Assembly (NCBI GenBank): GCA_947643165.1
Contig: CANRVB010000002.1
Coordinates: 124,001 to 188,000, forward strand
DNA from: an uncultured Porphyromonadaceae bacterium
GTDB taxonomy: Bacteria; Bacteroidota; Bacteroidia; Bacteroidales; Muribaculaceae
Direction of reading: 5' to 3'
Length of the DNA stretch: 64,000 bases
This document shows positions 8,020 to 17,484 of the stretch, piece after piece. The position numbers and the translations under genes were made by a program. Position 1 is the first letter of the stretch. Each line of letters begins with the position of its first letter. Below the pieces are notes generated by a model, which saw nothing but the letters and a program-made list of their open reading frames with translations, was not told the DNA's origin and did not search any database.

Positions 8020-9180
8020 TCAGAGAGTCAGCTCATCTACAACGTTGCCGTCTATATCGAGCACCTTGAGTCTCATGTCGTTTCCGCGCTTGGTCAGCAC
8101 AGCCATGCGTGCCGAAGTGTGACGCGGTCCGCCACCTACCATCACAGGAAATGGATTGCCAAGTTCCCCCTTCTGATGCAGACGGTAGCGGTGCGTGTGG
8201 GCCGCAAGATTTATGTCAAACGGTGCCTCCGCGATTATCGGCATCCACAGCTCGTTGCAAGGCTGATACTTGTCCGTGTTGCCCCACAGGGGTATGTGGT
8301 GTATCAGAACATGGCGATTTGCGTTTTTAAACGGCTCCGACGCTATCTCAGCCTTCAGGAAGTCGGCCTGTTCCTGGTGCAGACGGTCAAAGTCGTTCAG
8401 ACCGTAATACACCCACGTGCTGTCAGGCTTGTCCTCGCCGCAGTCAAGGGTCACGAAGCGCGTGTCGCCCCAGTTGAAAGCACCGTAGGTCAGACCGCCC
8501 GGATAGTCAAACAGCGTCGGCATTCCCGATGAATAAGCGTTGCGTATCTCATGGTTGCCACGTATTATGAACGACGGGACCGACGCCAGATTGTAGGCAT
8601 CCGCGAGATCATGTATCGCCTGCAGCGCATCCATGCGGTCCGATGGCTCCGGAAGGCAGTCGCCGTTAAACACTATGAAGTCATGAGGTATGCTTGCGGC
8701 CAGCACAGCCATCGAGTCCACCGTAGGCTTATAGCAGTGGAGATCGTTGAGTATTATCGCCGTGAAGTCAGTGGTATTGTCTGTTGGTGTCGTGAATGAA
8801 TGGAATGGCGACACATAGGTCGAATCACCGAACTCCTTGTGATAGGCTTTGTTGACAGTGATTTCCCTTGCGCCCACACGGTAGTAGTAGCGCTGGCCCG
8901 GCTTCAGGTTCTCCAGACGCACCTTGTGCTCCGCATCGTGGACCACCTCCTGGCCTGCATACAGTTGGCGTTCGCGCAGTCGCTCGCCCGCGACTGTGTC
9001 CGTGGTATACTCTACCCACGATGTCACCGATACAGGGCTTTGATACATGATGGTGACACCCGTAGGACAGATATTCTGAAGATAGGGAGTGCGGTAGATC
9101 AGACTGTCGACCGGAGCTGCGGCAAACCCGCATAGCTGTGACGTGGCGCATACGGCAAGCGCCAGAATGGATTTGTACAT
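8020..9180 (-). CDS. Secreted calcineurin-like metallophosphoesterase with purple-acid-phosphatase-type N-terminus
   Basis: A 386-residue protein with a signal peptide of about 21 residues. An N-terminal fibronectin-III-like domain (PYLQNICPTGVTIMYQS, LKPGQRYYYRVG) precedes a metallophosphatase domain. The dinuclear metal motifs are in order: NDLHCYK, VFNGDCLP, IRGNHEI, LIHHIPLWG and AAHTHRY. The first is NDLH rather than the common GDxH with Asp-Xaa-His, and the last has AHTH for GHxH; both still supply ligands. It would hydrolyse phosphate esters in the periplasm or outside the cell; the substrate is unknown. It follows the phosphoglucomutase gene on the same strand with a hairpin between. 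Confidence 0.88.
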   Translation of the reverse strand: MYKSILALAVCATSQLCGFAAAPVDSLIYRTPYLQNICPTGVTIMYQSPVSVTSWVEYTTDTVAGERLRERQLYAGQEVVHDAEHKVRLENLKPGQRYYYRVGAREITVNKAYHKEFGDSTYVSPFHSFTTPTDNTTDFTAIILNDLHCYKPTVDSMAVLAASIPHDFIVFNGDCLPEPSDRMDALQAIHDLADAYNLASVPSFIIRGNHEIRNAYSSGMPTLFDYPGGLTYGAFNWGDTRFVTLDCGEDKPDSTWVYYGLNDFDRLHQEQADFLKAEIASEPFKNANRHVLIHHIPLWGNTDKYQPCNELWMPIIAEAPFDINLAAHTHRYRLHQKGELGNPFPVMVGGGPRHTSARMAVLTKRGNDMRLKVLDIDGNVVDELTL

Positions 9181-9243
9181 TGTTAAGTTAAATGATTGGT
9201 GTATTTTTTAGAGATAATGATAATGTAATGTGTCTTTAAAAGA

Positions 9244-9284
9244 GCGACCGACTGCTGTGGCGGTTTGCCAGAGAAGCCGGTCGC
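9244..9284 (-). terminator. Putative terminator after the phosphoglucomutase gene
   Basis: A 7-bp GC stem (9244-9250 with 9278-9284) encloses a partly paired 27-base region. On the minus strand it is followed by CTTTAA, only a weak U-tract, so read-through into the phosphoesterase gene is possible. Confidence 0.45.
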
Positions 9285-9304
9285 GCTATGATTGTCTGTT
9301 CTGT

Positions 9305-11059
9305 TTATTCGCCTATATCCTGACGGATAGCCTCGATCTTGGCCTCGGCATCCGCTATAGCCTGGTCATAGCCTTCGGGCGATTCGAGTGTGCCCTTCAC
9401 CTCTATGTAGAACTTTATCTTGGGTTCTGTTCCCGAGGGACGTACGCTTACCTTCGAGCCATCGGCTGTGAACCACTGTAGCACATTGCTTGTCGTAGGC
9501 ATATCAAGCTCTGTCGTGGTGCCCGTTGTGGTGTCGGTCATGCGGAGCGTTCCGTAGTCCTTCACTATTGTCACATTGCTGCCGCCAAGCTCTGTGGGAG
9601 GATTCTCGCGGAATCTCTTCATCATTGCCTGGATCTCTTCGGCGCCGCTCTTGCCCTTGCGAACTACTGAGATACCCTTCTCGCGCGAGAAACCATACTT
9701 CATATAGATATCCTGGAGCATGCCTAAGAAATCAAGACCCTTGTCCTTCGCCCATGCTGCTATCTCGGCCATCAGGCTTATGGCGCTCACGCTGTCCTTG
9801 TCGCGGCAGAAGTCCTCTGCAAGGAAGCCGTAGCTCTCCTCGCCGCCACCCAGATAGCGGGCTGTGCCTTCATGATCGCGGATCACGGCGGCGATCCACT
9901 TGAAGCCCGTGTAGCAGTCAAACATCGGAACACCGCACTTGTCGGCTATCGACTTGATGGTCTCGGTGGTCACGATTGTCTTTACTATATATTCCTTGCC
10001 TGTCAGACGGCCTAACTCCGCGTTGCGGGTCAGGATATAGTTCAGCAGGATCATGCAGATCTGGTTACCGTTGAGCAACACATATTCACCCTGCTTGTTG
10101 CGGATCACAGCACCTATGCGGTCCGCGTCGGGGTCACTGGCTACCACGAGGTCTGCCCCTACCTCCTTGGCCTTGGCTATTGCCATGGCCATCGCCGAGG
10201 GAACCTCCGGATTGGGCGACTCTACCGTGGGAAAATTGCCGTCAGGTATATCCTGTTCCGGAACGTGGATTATGTCCGTGAATCCGTAGCGGCGCAGCGA
10301 ATCGGGCACCAGCTTCACGCCTGTGCCGTGTATCGGGGTATATACTATCTTCAGATCGTGGTGGCGCTCTATGGCCTCGGGACTCAGCGACAGTCCCTTT
10401 ATGGCTGTCAGGAACGCGTCATCTATCTCCTCGCCTATTATCTCGATGAGATCCTTGTTGCCGCCGAACTTTATATCTCCAACTCCGGCTATGGCCTCCA
10501 CCTCATTGATGATGTTCACATCGTGCGGCGCGATTATCTGCGCACCGTCTGCCCAGTATGCCTTGTAGCCGTTATACTCCTTGGGATTGTGGCTCGCCGT
10601 GATGTTCACACCGCTCTGGCAGCCTAAGTGACGTATGGCGAACGAAAGCTCCGGAGTCGGACGGAATGAATCGAACAGATACACCTTGATGCCGTTGGCC
10701 GAGAAGATGTCGGCCACTATCTCGGCGAACTTGCGCGAATTGTTGCGCACATCATGACCCACGGCTACCGAGATCTGGGGCAGATCGGCAAAGGCCTTCT
10801 TCAGATAATTGGCAAGACCCTGGGTGGCCGCGCCTACTGTATAGATGTTCATTCGGTTCGTGCCGGCACCCATTATGCCGCGCAGTCCGCCCGTGCCGAA
10901 CTCCAGGTCGCGGTAGAAGGCATCTATTAGGGCTGTCTTGTCGGGATTGTCGAGCATCTGACGAACTTCGGCACGTGTCTCCTCATCGTATGCGTCCGTA
11001 AGCCAGGCCTGAGCCTTGGCGACTACGCTCTCGATGAGCTGTTGGTTGTTATCTTCCAT
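9305..11059 (-). CDS. pgm: Phosphoglucomutase / phosphomannomutase family enzyme
   Basis: A 584-residue cytoplasmic alpha-D-phosphohexomutase interconverting hexose 1- and 6-phosphates. All four family loops are visible: the phosphoserine loop TASHNPKEYNGY (Ser156), the metal loop DPDADRIG, the sugar loop GGEESYGF and the phosphate-binding loop RPSGTEPKIKFY. Length matches the long bacterial phospho-sugar mutase subfamily. The ATG at 11059 is chosen: an in-frame ATG 15 codons upstream lies almost on the predicted transcript start given by the promoter at 11119-11149. Glucose versus mannose versus deoxyribose preference cannot be told from sequence alone. Confidence 0.93.
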   Translation of the reverse strand: MEDNNQQLIESVVAKAQAWLTDAYDEETRAEVRQMLDNPDKTALIDAFYRDLEFGTGGLRGIMGAGTNRMNIYTVGAATQGLANYLKKAFADLPQISVAVGHDVRNNSRKFAEIVADIFSANGIKVYLFDSFRPTPELSFAIRHLGCQSGVNITASHNPKEYNGYKAYWADGAQIIAPHDVNIINEVEAIAGVGDIKFGGNKDLIEIIGEEIDDAFLTAIKGLSLSPEAIERHHDLKIVYTPIHGTGVKLVPDSLRRYGFTDIIHVPEQDIPDGNFPTVESPNPEVPSAMAMAIAKAKEVGADLVVASDPDADRIGAVIRNKQGEYVLLNGNQICMILLNYILTRNAELGRLTGKEYIVKTIVTTETIKSIADKCGVPMFDCYTGFKWIAAVIRDHEGTARYLGGGEESYGFLAEDFCRDKDSVSAISLMAEIAAWAKDKGLDFLGMLQDIYMKYGFSREKGISVVRKGKSGAEEIQAMMKRFRENPPTELGGSNVTIVKDYGTLRMTDTTTGTTTELDMPTTSNVLQWFTADGSKVSVRPSGTEPKIKFYIEVKGTLESPEGYDQAIADAEAKIEAIRQDIGE

Positions 11060-11118
11060 GTTTTGATAAATTAGATTGTTCAGGATCGTAGGTGCGACAC
11101 GCAAATCGGGTCACACTG

Positions 11119-11149
11119 CAAATATAACCTTTTTTATTAGAAAAACAAA
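11119..11149 (-). promoter_or_regulatory. Promoter of the phosphoglucomutase gene
   Basis: On the minus strand TTTG (11146-11149), 19 bases, then TATATTTG (11119-11126) gives a perfect Bacteroidetes promoter. The predicted transcript start is near 11112. Confidence 0.85.
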
Positions 11150-11160
11150 ATCGACCCGGC

Positions 11161-11736
11161 TCAGTTGCCCTCTGCTTCTCTTTTGATCCTCTTTTTGGTA
11201 CTGTGGTTCAGGTCAAGATCCGTGTATACAGGCCACCCGAACCTTCCTTTTGCCATTGTTACTGATACACAGCTGTTTACGCGCAAACTCGAAAATTTCG
11301 ACGCGCTCACCTGCAGATCTCGCGACTTACCGCCTGGGAAACAGAGAGTTACGTAGTAAACGGTCCGTTTTTGACCCGTCGAAATGTAATGTTTTCCCGC
11401 TCTGCGGCGCACATCTCGCTTCTCCGTATGCTTGCTGATTATCTCTGCCTGCTCCGTGTGGCTCGACTCTTTGTCCGCCCATACATAGTTGATAGTCAGG
11501 ATAATGGCTGCTGCGATACACGTGCCGTACACCACTCCCGCAGTCGCCCGCAATATCCTGTTGTTCTCCGCTTTCACAACAAGCAGAAAACCCGCTAATA
11601 CCCCGATACTCAGCGAGATACCTATTATTACCGCCGGCGGCACAAACGTCCGCCAGTACATCGCAATTGCCTCACCTGCAATGAATAAGAGCAAAAATAC
11701 AGCCCCCACTAAAACCGCTATCCTATATTTTCTCAT
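11161..11736 (-). CDS. Small membrane protein of unknown function
   Basis: A 191-residue protein I do not recognise. Three hydrophobic segments lie in the first 90 residues (about 5-25, 33-53 and 64-84). A soluble domain of about 100 residues follows; it is basic and has two cysteines (LCFPGG and VNSCVSV). A minus-strand TAAATTTG at 11758-11765, 21 bases before the start codon, could be its -7 box. It shares the intergenic region with the divergent M48 peptidase gene at 11844. The stop is about 100 bases from the phosphoglucomutase start on the same strand, but that gene has its own promoter. Confidence 0.7.
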   Translation of the reverse strand: MRKYRIAVLVGAVFLLLFIAGEAIAMYWRTFVPPAVIIGISLSIGVLAGFLLVVKAENNRILRATAGVVYGTCIAAAIILTINYVWADKESSHTEQAEIISKHTEKRDVRRRAGKHYISTGQKRTVYYVTLCFPGGKSRDLQVSASKFSSLRVNSCVSVTMAKGRFGWPVYTDLDLNHSTKKRIKREAEGN

Positions 11737-11757
11737 ACCTCAATGGATTTTGTACCA

Positions 11758-11795
11758 CAAATTTAGCCATTGTTCCCGGAAATTGCGTAATTTTG
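11758..11795. promoter_or_regulatory. Divergent -7 boxes between the membrane protein and M48 peptidase genes
   Basis: Minus-strand TAAATTTG (11758-11765) points to the gene at 11736. Plus-strand TAATTTTG (11788-11795) points to the gene at 11844. Neither has a strong -33 element. Confidence 0.5.
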
Positions 11796-11843
11796 TGCAT
11801 CATTTTCATATTTCACAAACCCCAATACTCTATTACAAAAAGC

Positions 11844-12644
11844 ATGAACAGTATGATGAAGAAATTATCACTGATCTGTATTTGTCTGATTGCGTGCGCA
11901 ATGGGAGCTTCTGCACAGTTCAATCTCAAGAAAGCTGTGAGCGGAGCGGCCAAGGCTGCCCAAGCTGTCACTCTCACCGATGAGCAGATGGCTGCCTATG
12001 TGAAGGAATCCGTTGATTGGATGGACAAGCACAATCCTGTGCTTCCCGATGATGATCCGTATGTGATACGTCTTAAAAAACTGACCGATGGACTGACAGA
12101 AGTAGAGGGTATGCCTCTTAACTTCAAGGTTTACAATGTAATAGATGTGAATGCATTCGCTTGCGCCGATGGCAGTGTGCGTGTGTTCTCGTCGCTGATG
12201 GATATAATGAACGACGATGAGTTGCTGGGTGTGATCGGCCATGAACTCGGTCATGTAGCTAAACATCACAGTAAGAAGGCATTCCGCACGGCTCTTCTCA
12301 CAGATGCTCTGAAGGATGGTGTTTCATCGACAGGTGGTGTGGCTGCGCAACTGTCTGATTCACAGCTTGGTGTACTGAGCGATGCTGTGATCAACGCCAA
12401 ATTCTCTCAGAAGCAGGAATCGGAGGCCGACGAATATGGCTATGATTTCCTGAAGAATCATGGCAAGAACCCGCGCTCAATGGCTGCCGCTTTCGAGCGT
12501 CTGCAGTCGATGGAAGGTGGAGCAGGCAAGCAAAGTGCTGTGGCTAAGATGTTTTCATCACATCCAGATACAGCTACACGTATCAAGAAAATGAATGAGC
12601 GTGCCGACAAAGACGGTATCCCCGCTTTGGAAACCGCTGAATAA
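11844..12644 (+). CDS. Secreted M48-family zinc metallopeptidase (BepA/LoiP-like)
   Basis: A 266-residue exported protease. The signal peptide ends near MGASAQ. The zinc motif HELGH (His133, Glu134, His137) is followed about 50 residues later by ESEADEYGYDFL, which carries the third ligand (Glu of ExxxD). The C-terminal SSHPDTATRIKKM is the typical M48 ending. Such enzymes degrade or mature envelope proteins. The region upstream of the ATG at 11844 holds the -7 box, so earlier in-frame starts are unlikely; ATGs at 11853 and 11856 are also possible. It stands alone between a divergent promoter and a terminator. Confidence 0.9.
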   Translation: MNSMMKKLSLICICLIACAMGASAQFNLKKAVSGAAKAAQAVTLTDEQMAAYVKESVDWMDKHNPVLPDDDPYVIRLKKLTDGLTEVEGMPLNFKVYNVIDVNAFACADGSVRVFSSLMDIMNDDELLGVIGHELGHVAKHHSKKAFRTALLTDALKDGVSSTGGVAAQLSDSQLGVLSDAVINAKFSQKQESEADEYGYDFLKNHGKNPRSMAAAFERLQSMEGGAGKQSAVAKMFSSHPDTATRIKKMNERADKDGIPALETAE

Positions 12645-12671
12645 TATACAGTTAACACATTCGCTGAAAAA

Positions 12672-12700
12672 AGGGCATACCGGGAACCCGGCATGCCCTT
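12672..12700 (+). terminator. Terminator after the M48 peptidase gene
   Basis: A 13-bp stem with one mismatch (12672-12684 with 12687-12699) has an A-tract before it and a short T-tract after it, so it may also work on the opposite strand. Confidence 0.7.
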
Positions 12701-12719
12701 TATAGGCGATTGATATTTA

Positions 12720-12751
12720 CAGGTAGTGGTATTATGATTGTCAACTACCTG
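12720..12751 (+). promoter_or_regulatory. Inverted repeat just upstream of metH
   Basis: An 8-base perfect inverted repeat (12720-12727 with 12744-12751) with a 16-base loop ends 14 bases before the metH ATG and could affect ribosome access or bind a regulator. No cobalamin or SAM riboswitch core is seen here. Confidence 0.4.
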
Positions 12752-12765
12752 ATATATAGTAGAAT

Positions 12766-15700
12766 ATGGCAGTAGATTGCAAATCGAAAGAAGATCTTAG
12801 AAGTGAATTGACCCGCAATATCATCGTGCTCGATGGAGCGATGGGCACCATGATCCAGCGTCTGGGTCTTGAAGAGGCTGATTATCATTGTGATAGGCTT
12901 CCGGCCGACAGGGAGCTGAAGGGATGTAACGACCTACTGGCCATGAGCTGCCCGGAGGTGATCTATGACATTCACCGTCAGTATCTTAATGCCGGTGCGC
13001 GTATCATCGAGACCGACTCGTTCAATGCAAATTCGATATCTCTCGCCGATTACGGTGTGAGTCAGCTGGTTAGCGAGATCAACAAGGCTGCCGCATCGGT
13101 AGCACGCCGGGCGGCAGATGATTTTATGGCGGCAGGCGGAGCGCAGGTATGGGTAGCCGGAAGCATGGGCCCGACAGGTCGCTCGCTTACAATGGCGGGA
13201 GGTCTTGACGATGGTTCGGTGCCCGGAGTTTGTTATGATGACCTTGAGAGTACATATCATGAACAGGCTGTAGCGCTGATAGAGGGAGGAGTCGATCTGC
13301 TGCTTGTCGAGACTGTGTTCGATGGCCTGAATGCCAAGGCCGCCATATCGGCCGCCCGACGTGCCATTGCTACAACCGGGCGTGATGTAGATCTTATGAT
13401 CTCAGTCACGCTCACCGAGAGCGGGCGCACACTGTCGGGTCAGACACTTGCCGCTTTTGTCGAGACCGTGTCACATGCCGAGCCATTGTCGATAGGTCTC
13501 AACTGTGGATTTGGAGCAGAGACAATGCGTCCGTTCATCGAGGCGCTGCAGGGTGTGGGGTGTGCGGTGAGCGTTTATCCCAATGCCGGACTTCCGAATG
13601 AGATGGGCCTGTATGACGAGACTCCAACGACTATGGCAGCCAGGTTGCGTCCCATGGCCGAGGGGGGTATGCTTAATATTATAGGCGGTTGCTGTGGAAC
13701 AACACCCGATCATATATGTGAGATAGCCAAGATGGTTGCCGATATGGCGCCTCGAGTTATTCCCAATACCGTTCCGGCGTTGCGTCTTGCCGGTCTTGAT
13801 GCTACCGTGAGAGGTCGTGAAGACGGGTTCATGGTGATAGGTGAGCGGTGCAATGTAGCGGGAAGCCGTAAATTCTTGCGTCTTATCAAGGAAGGAAAAA
13901 CCGATGAGGCTATCAGTATCGCGGCTGCTCAGATCGAGGCCGGAGCCATGGCTATCGATATCAATATGGATGATGCCATGCTCGATGCCGGGAAAGAGAT
14001 GACTGCATTCTTGCGTAAAATAGCTGTTGAGCCGGAGGTGGCGAAGGTACCGGTAATGATTGATTCCTCTGATTTCAATGTCGTAGAAGCCGCATTGAAG
14101 TGTGTGCAGGGACGGCCTATAGTCAACAGTATAAGTCTGAAGGAAGGCGAGGAGAAATTTGTGGCGCGTGCCAGAATTATAAGTGGCATGGGAGCTGCAA
14201 TGGTGGTCATGGCTTTCGATGAGGAGGGTCAGGCTGATACTTTCGAGCGTAAATGTGAAGTTTGTGGGCGTGCATACCGTCTATTGACAGATGCCGGCAT
14301 TGCTCCCGATGACATTATATTCGATCCAAATGTGCTCGCTGTGGCAACAGGCATAGAGTCGCATGCCGACTATGGCATTGACTTTCTTAGAGCGGTGGAG
14401 TGGATAAAGACAAATCTTCCTGGCGCGCGGGTGAGCGGTGGATTGAGCAACCTGTCGTTCTCTTTCAGAGGAAACAATCAGGTGCGTGAAGCTATGCACG
14501 CCATATTCCTTGATCATGCCATAAGATCAGGTATGGATATGGCCATAGTCAATCCGTCGACAATGATCAGTGTTGACAGTATCGACAAGGATCTGCGCAT
14601 GGCTATAGAGGATGTACTGGTAGGATCGCGGACGCAGGAGGCTACCGACAGGTTGATAGAACTTGCGCAGGATATAGCTGAGAAAGCCGCTGCGGCAAAG
14701 GCATCATCTAAAGGTCAGGCGGGCGATAAAATGCCAGTATCACCGCATCCGGAGCCTGAGAATAGAGATGAACTTGCGGAGGCTGTCGTCAAGGGACGTA
14801 TCGCCGGTCTCGACTCGCTGGTCGATGAGGCTGTGGCACGTATAGGTTCGGCGATGGGCGTCATCGAAGGTCCGTTGATGGCGGGTATGAACAAGGTAGG
14901 TGACCTTTTCGGGCAAGGAATCATGTTCCTGCCTCAGGTTGTCAAGAGCGCCAGGACCATGAAAGTGGCAGTGGAGCGGCTTACTCCGTTGATCGAGGCC
15001 GAGAAGCAATCGAGCGGCGGATCAGGATCGGGAACGGTTGTGATAGCTACCGTGAAAGGTGATGTGCACGACATAGGCAAAAATATTGTGGACGTGATAA
15101 TGAGTTGCAATGGCTATCGCATGGTAGACCTCGGTGTCATGGTGCCGGGTGAGGAGATAGTGGAAAGAGCCATTGCCGAGAATGCCGATTTCATAGGTCT
15201 GAGCGGACTTATCACGCCATCGCTTAACGAGATGTGCAATGTAGCCCGTCTTATGGAGAAGCGCGGACTCAGGATCCCGTTGCTGATAGGTGGTGCCACA
15301 ACTTCAGCGATACATACGGCAGTTAAGATCGCGCCATGCTATGGTGGACCTGTGGTATACACACGCGATGCCGCGGCGTTGCCCGGTGTGACACGCCGAC
15401 TGACAATCGATCCCGACAGTTCGGTGACTGAGATAAGGGATGAGCAGGAGCGTCTGCGTAATTCCCATAATGGAGAGCCGCAGCTTCTTTCTATTGCAGA
15501 AGCGTGTGCGAGAGCTCCACAACTGACATACAATCCTGTGGTTCCGGCCAATATAGGTGTCACTGATTTCTCGTTCGGTATATCCGAACTGCGCCCGCTG
15601 ATCAATCGCAAGGCATTTCTCGCCGCATGGGAGATGGACCGAAAGCATCCTGAGGTGGATCATTCATGTGAGTGCTGCCGGAATATGGCGGATAGCCATG

Positions 15701-16452
15701 AGGCTGAAGTGATGCGGTTGTGGCAGGATGCGATGGATGTCCTTGACTCTTTCCAGCGTGAAGGAATACACACAAGCGCGCGTGTGGTGATACTGCCGGC
15801 CGGCCGCAATGCCGACGGTGATATACTGATCGGTGATCTGTCGTCGGGCAAACCGATGGTCATGCCTGTGCTCCGGCGCCAGACAAAACCGGCCGTCGCC
15901 TATGGACAAGGCAACCTGATAGGTTCGACATGTCCGGCAGTCAGCGACTTTATAGCTCCTGCCGGAGCCGATGGCAGTCTGAACGATTACATCGGTCTTT
16001 TCACGGCGACCGCCGGAACAGATATAAAGTCCATATATGAGAAGGCCAGGGAGAGTGGTGACCAATACAGGGCGTTGCTTATACAGAGCATAGCCGACCG
16101 TCTGGCAGAGGCCTCGACCGAACTTCTCCATCGTCAGGTGGCGGAGCGGATATGGGGATATGCCTCCGATCCCGGTGTGGCGCGTGGCATACGTCCTGCA
16201 TTCGGCTATCCTTCGTTACCCGACCAAAGTCTGGTGCTTCTTGCCGACGCAGTCCTACATTATGACCAGCTCGGAATCACGGTGACAGAAAACGGAGCGT
16301 TGAGTCCGCAGGCTACAACGACAGGTTTCATAATAGCCCATCCGGAGGCATGCTATACATCGGTGGGCCCTGTTGGCGCTGACCAACGCAAGTCGTACAT
16401 CGACCGTCATCCCTTCGGATCCGACCGTATGGAGGCATTTCTGCCGAAGTGA
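12766..16452 (+). CDS. metH: Cobalamin-dependent methionine synthase
   Basis: A 1228-residue enzyme that moves a methyl group from 5-methyltetrahydrofolate through B12 to homocysteine. All modules are present in order. The homocysteine domain starts with [10 protein letters not shown] and has zinc ligands Cys247, Cys309 and Cys310. The pterin domain begins near [12 protein letters not shown]. The B12 domain has [10 protein letters not shown] with the cobalt-binding His768. The reactivation domain ends with [16 protein letters not shown] and [12 protein letters not shown]. Length equals that of E. coli MetH. It depends on B12, which matches the B12 uptake operon at 53406-58870. Confidence 0.98.
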   Translation: MAVDCKSKEDLRSELTRNIIVLDGAMGTMIQRLGLEEADYHCDRLPADRELKGCNDLLAMSCPEVIYDIHRQYLNAGARIIETDSFNANSISLADYGVSQLVSEINKAAASVARRAADDFMAAGGAQVWVAGSMGPTGRSLTMAGGLDDGSVPGVCYDDLESTYHEQAVALIEGGVDLLLVETVFDGLNAKAAISAARRAIATTGRDVDLMISVTLTESGRTLSGQTLAAFVETVSHAEPLSIGLNCGFGAETMRPFIEALQGVGCAVSVYPNAGLPNEMGLYDETPTTMAARLRPMAEGGMLNIIGGCCGTTPDHICEIAKMVADMAPRVIPNTVPALRLAGLDATVRGREDGFMVIGERCNVAGSRKFLRLIKEGKTDEAISIAAAQIEAGAMAIDINMDDAMLDAGKEMTAFLRKIAVEPEVAKVPVMIDSSDFNVVEAALKCVQGRPIVNSISLKEGEEKFVARARIISGMGAAMVVMAFDEEGQADTFERKCEVCGRAYRLLTDAGIAPDDIIFDPNVLAVATGIESHADYGIDFLRAVEWIKTNLPGARVSGGLSNLSFSFRGNNQVREAMHAIFLDHAIRSGMDMAIVNPSTMISVDSIDKDLRMAIEDVLVGSRTQEATDRLIELAQDIAEKAAAAKASSKGQAGDKMPVSPHPEPENRDELAEAVVKGRIAGLDSLVDEAVARIGSAMGVIEGPLMAGMNKVGDLFGQGIMFLPQVVKSARTMKVAVERLTPLIEAEKQSSGGSGSGTVVIATVKGDVHDIGKNIVDVIMSCNGYRMVDLGVMVPGEEIVERAIAENADFIGLSGLITPSLNEMCNVARLMEKRGLRIPLLIGGATTSAIHTAVKIAPCYGGPVVYTRDAAALPGVTRRLTIDPDSSVTEIRDEQERLRNSHNGEPQLLSIAEACARAPQLTYNPVVPANIGVTDFSFGISELRPLINRKAFLAAWEMDRKHPEVDHSCECCRNMADSHEAEVMRLWQDAMDVLDSFQREGIHTSARVVILPAGRNADGDILIGDLSSGKPMVMPVLRRQTKPAVAYGQGNLIGSTCPAVSDFIAPAGADGSLNDYIGLFTATAGTDIKSIYEKARESGDQYRALLIQSIADRLAEASTELLHRQVAERIWGYASDPGVARGIRPAFGYPSLPDQSLVLLADAVLHYDQLGITVTENGALSPQATTTGFIIAHPEACYTSVGPVGADQRKSYIDRHPFGSDRMEAFLPK

Positions 16453-16506
16453 GAATGAGATTAACCGACATTAACTTTGCAGGCCGATCTTTTTTGGATA
16501 AAAAGG

Positions 16507-16537
16507 TTGGATGTATGGTTAAATATTATTAATTTTG
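16507..16537 (+). promoter_or_regulatory. Promoter of the sdhCAB operon
   Basis: TTG at 16507-16509, 20 bases, then TAATTTTG at 16530-16537. The predicted start is about 55 bases ahead of the sdhC ATG. Confidence 0.75.
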
Positions 16538-16599
16538 CCGAAAGCAAACAATAGCGTAAAATCTTTTCCAAGAATAATAAACCTAAATTCACAAATCCT

Positions 16600-17430
16600 A
16601 TGTGGTTAACAAGCTCATCTGTAGGACGTAAGCTCGTGATGGCTATCACCGGCGCGTGTCTTGTCCTATTCCTAACGTTTCATGCGTTGATGAACGGTGT
16701 CGCGCTCTTCTGGCCTGCGGCTTACAATGCCATTTGCGCCTTCCTCGGAGCAAACTGGTATGCGCTGATCGCGTCAGCCGGTCTCGCCGCACTGTTTATC
16801 ATTCACATCATCTATGCACTGTGGCTGACGGTTCAAAACCGCAAGGCCCGTGGTAATGACCGCTATGCTGTAAGCAGCAAGCCTGCACAGGTAGAATGGT
16901 CTTCGCAGAACATGCTCGTACTCGGTATCGTAGTAGTGGCATTCCTCGTATTTCACCTTATCCAGTTCTGGGCAAAGATGCAGCTTGCTGAAATCTGCCA
17001 CACTCCGGTTCACGTAAACGGTGAGATCGTAGCTCCCCAGAGCGGTACAATGTTCCTTCAGCTCGCATTCAGCCAGATCATCACTCCCATCGTATATATC
17101 ATTGCGCTGGTAGCACTCTGGTTCCACATGAACCACGGTTTCTGGTCTATGTTCCAGTCGGCCGGTTGGGATAACGACACCTGGCTTCCCCGCCTCAAGA
17201 CTATCTCATGCTGGTGGACCACTATCGTAGTAGGTCTGTTCATCGCTCAGGCTGTAGTATTTACCGTACAGGCTCACCGTGGCGCATATCTTACAGATCC
17301 GCAGCTCGTTGAACAGTACAACGAGTTCAATGCCCACATGGGTGAAGGCTCTATGCAGCCCGCTTATCCCGGCAGCACATGTTCTCTGCCTGCTGAGTGT
17401 GCCAACCCCGAGACCTGCACCAACAATTGA
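16600..17430 (+). CDS. sdhC: Succinate dehydrogenase/fumarate reductase cytochrome b subunit
   Basis: A 276-residue membrane subunit of the Bacteroidetes type with about five transmembrane helices. It starts MWLTSSSVGRKLVMAITG. Histidines suited to diheme binding occur in FHALMN, IIHIIYALW, FHLIQFW and FHMNHGFWS. It anchors SdhA and SdhB and passes electrons to or from menaquinone. The last 35 residues are an unusual tail after the final helix with three cysteines (CSLPAEC, ETC). sdhA starts 54 bases downstream. The promoter at 16507-16537 drives the operon. Confidence 0.93.
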   Translation: MWLTSSSVGRKLVMAITGACLVLFLTFHALMNGVALFWPAAYNAICAFLGANWYALIASAGLAALFIIHIIYALWLTVQNRKARGNDRYAVSSKPAQVEWSSQNMLVLGIVVVAFLVFHLIQFWAKMQLAEICHTPVHVNGEIVAPQSGTMFLQLAFSQIITPIVYIIALVALWFHMNHGFWSMFQSAGWDNDTWLPRLKTISCWWTTIVVGLFIAQAVVFTVQAHRGAYLTDPQLVEQYNEFNAHMGEGSMQPAYPGSTCSLPAECANPETCTNN

Positions 17431-17484
17431 TTGCAGTATCGGCCGTTAATTAATTAGTAATATCTAAACTCCCCATATACTGTT

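Noticed and set aside
12652-12766. Possible cobalamin or SAM riboswitch ahead of metH
   Set aside because: Only a terminator and an 8-base inverted repeat are seen; the conserved riboswitch core is missing and the space is too short.
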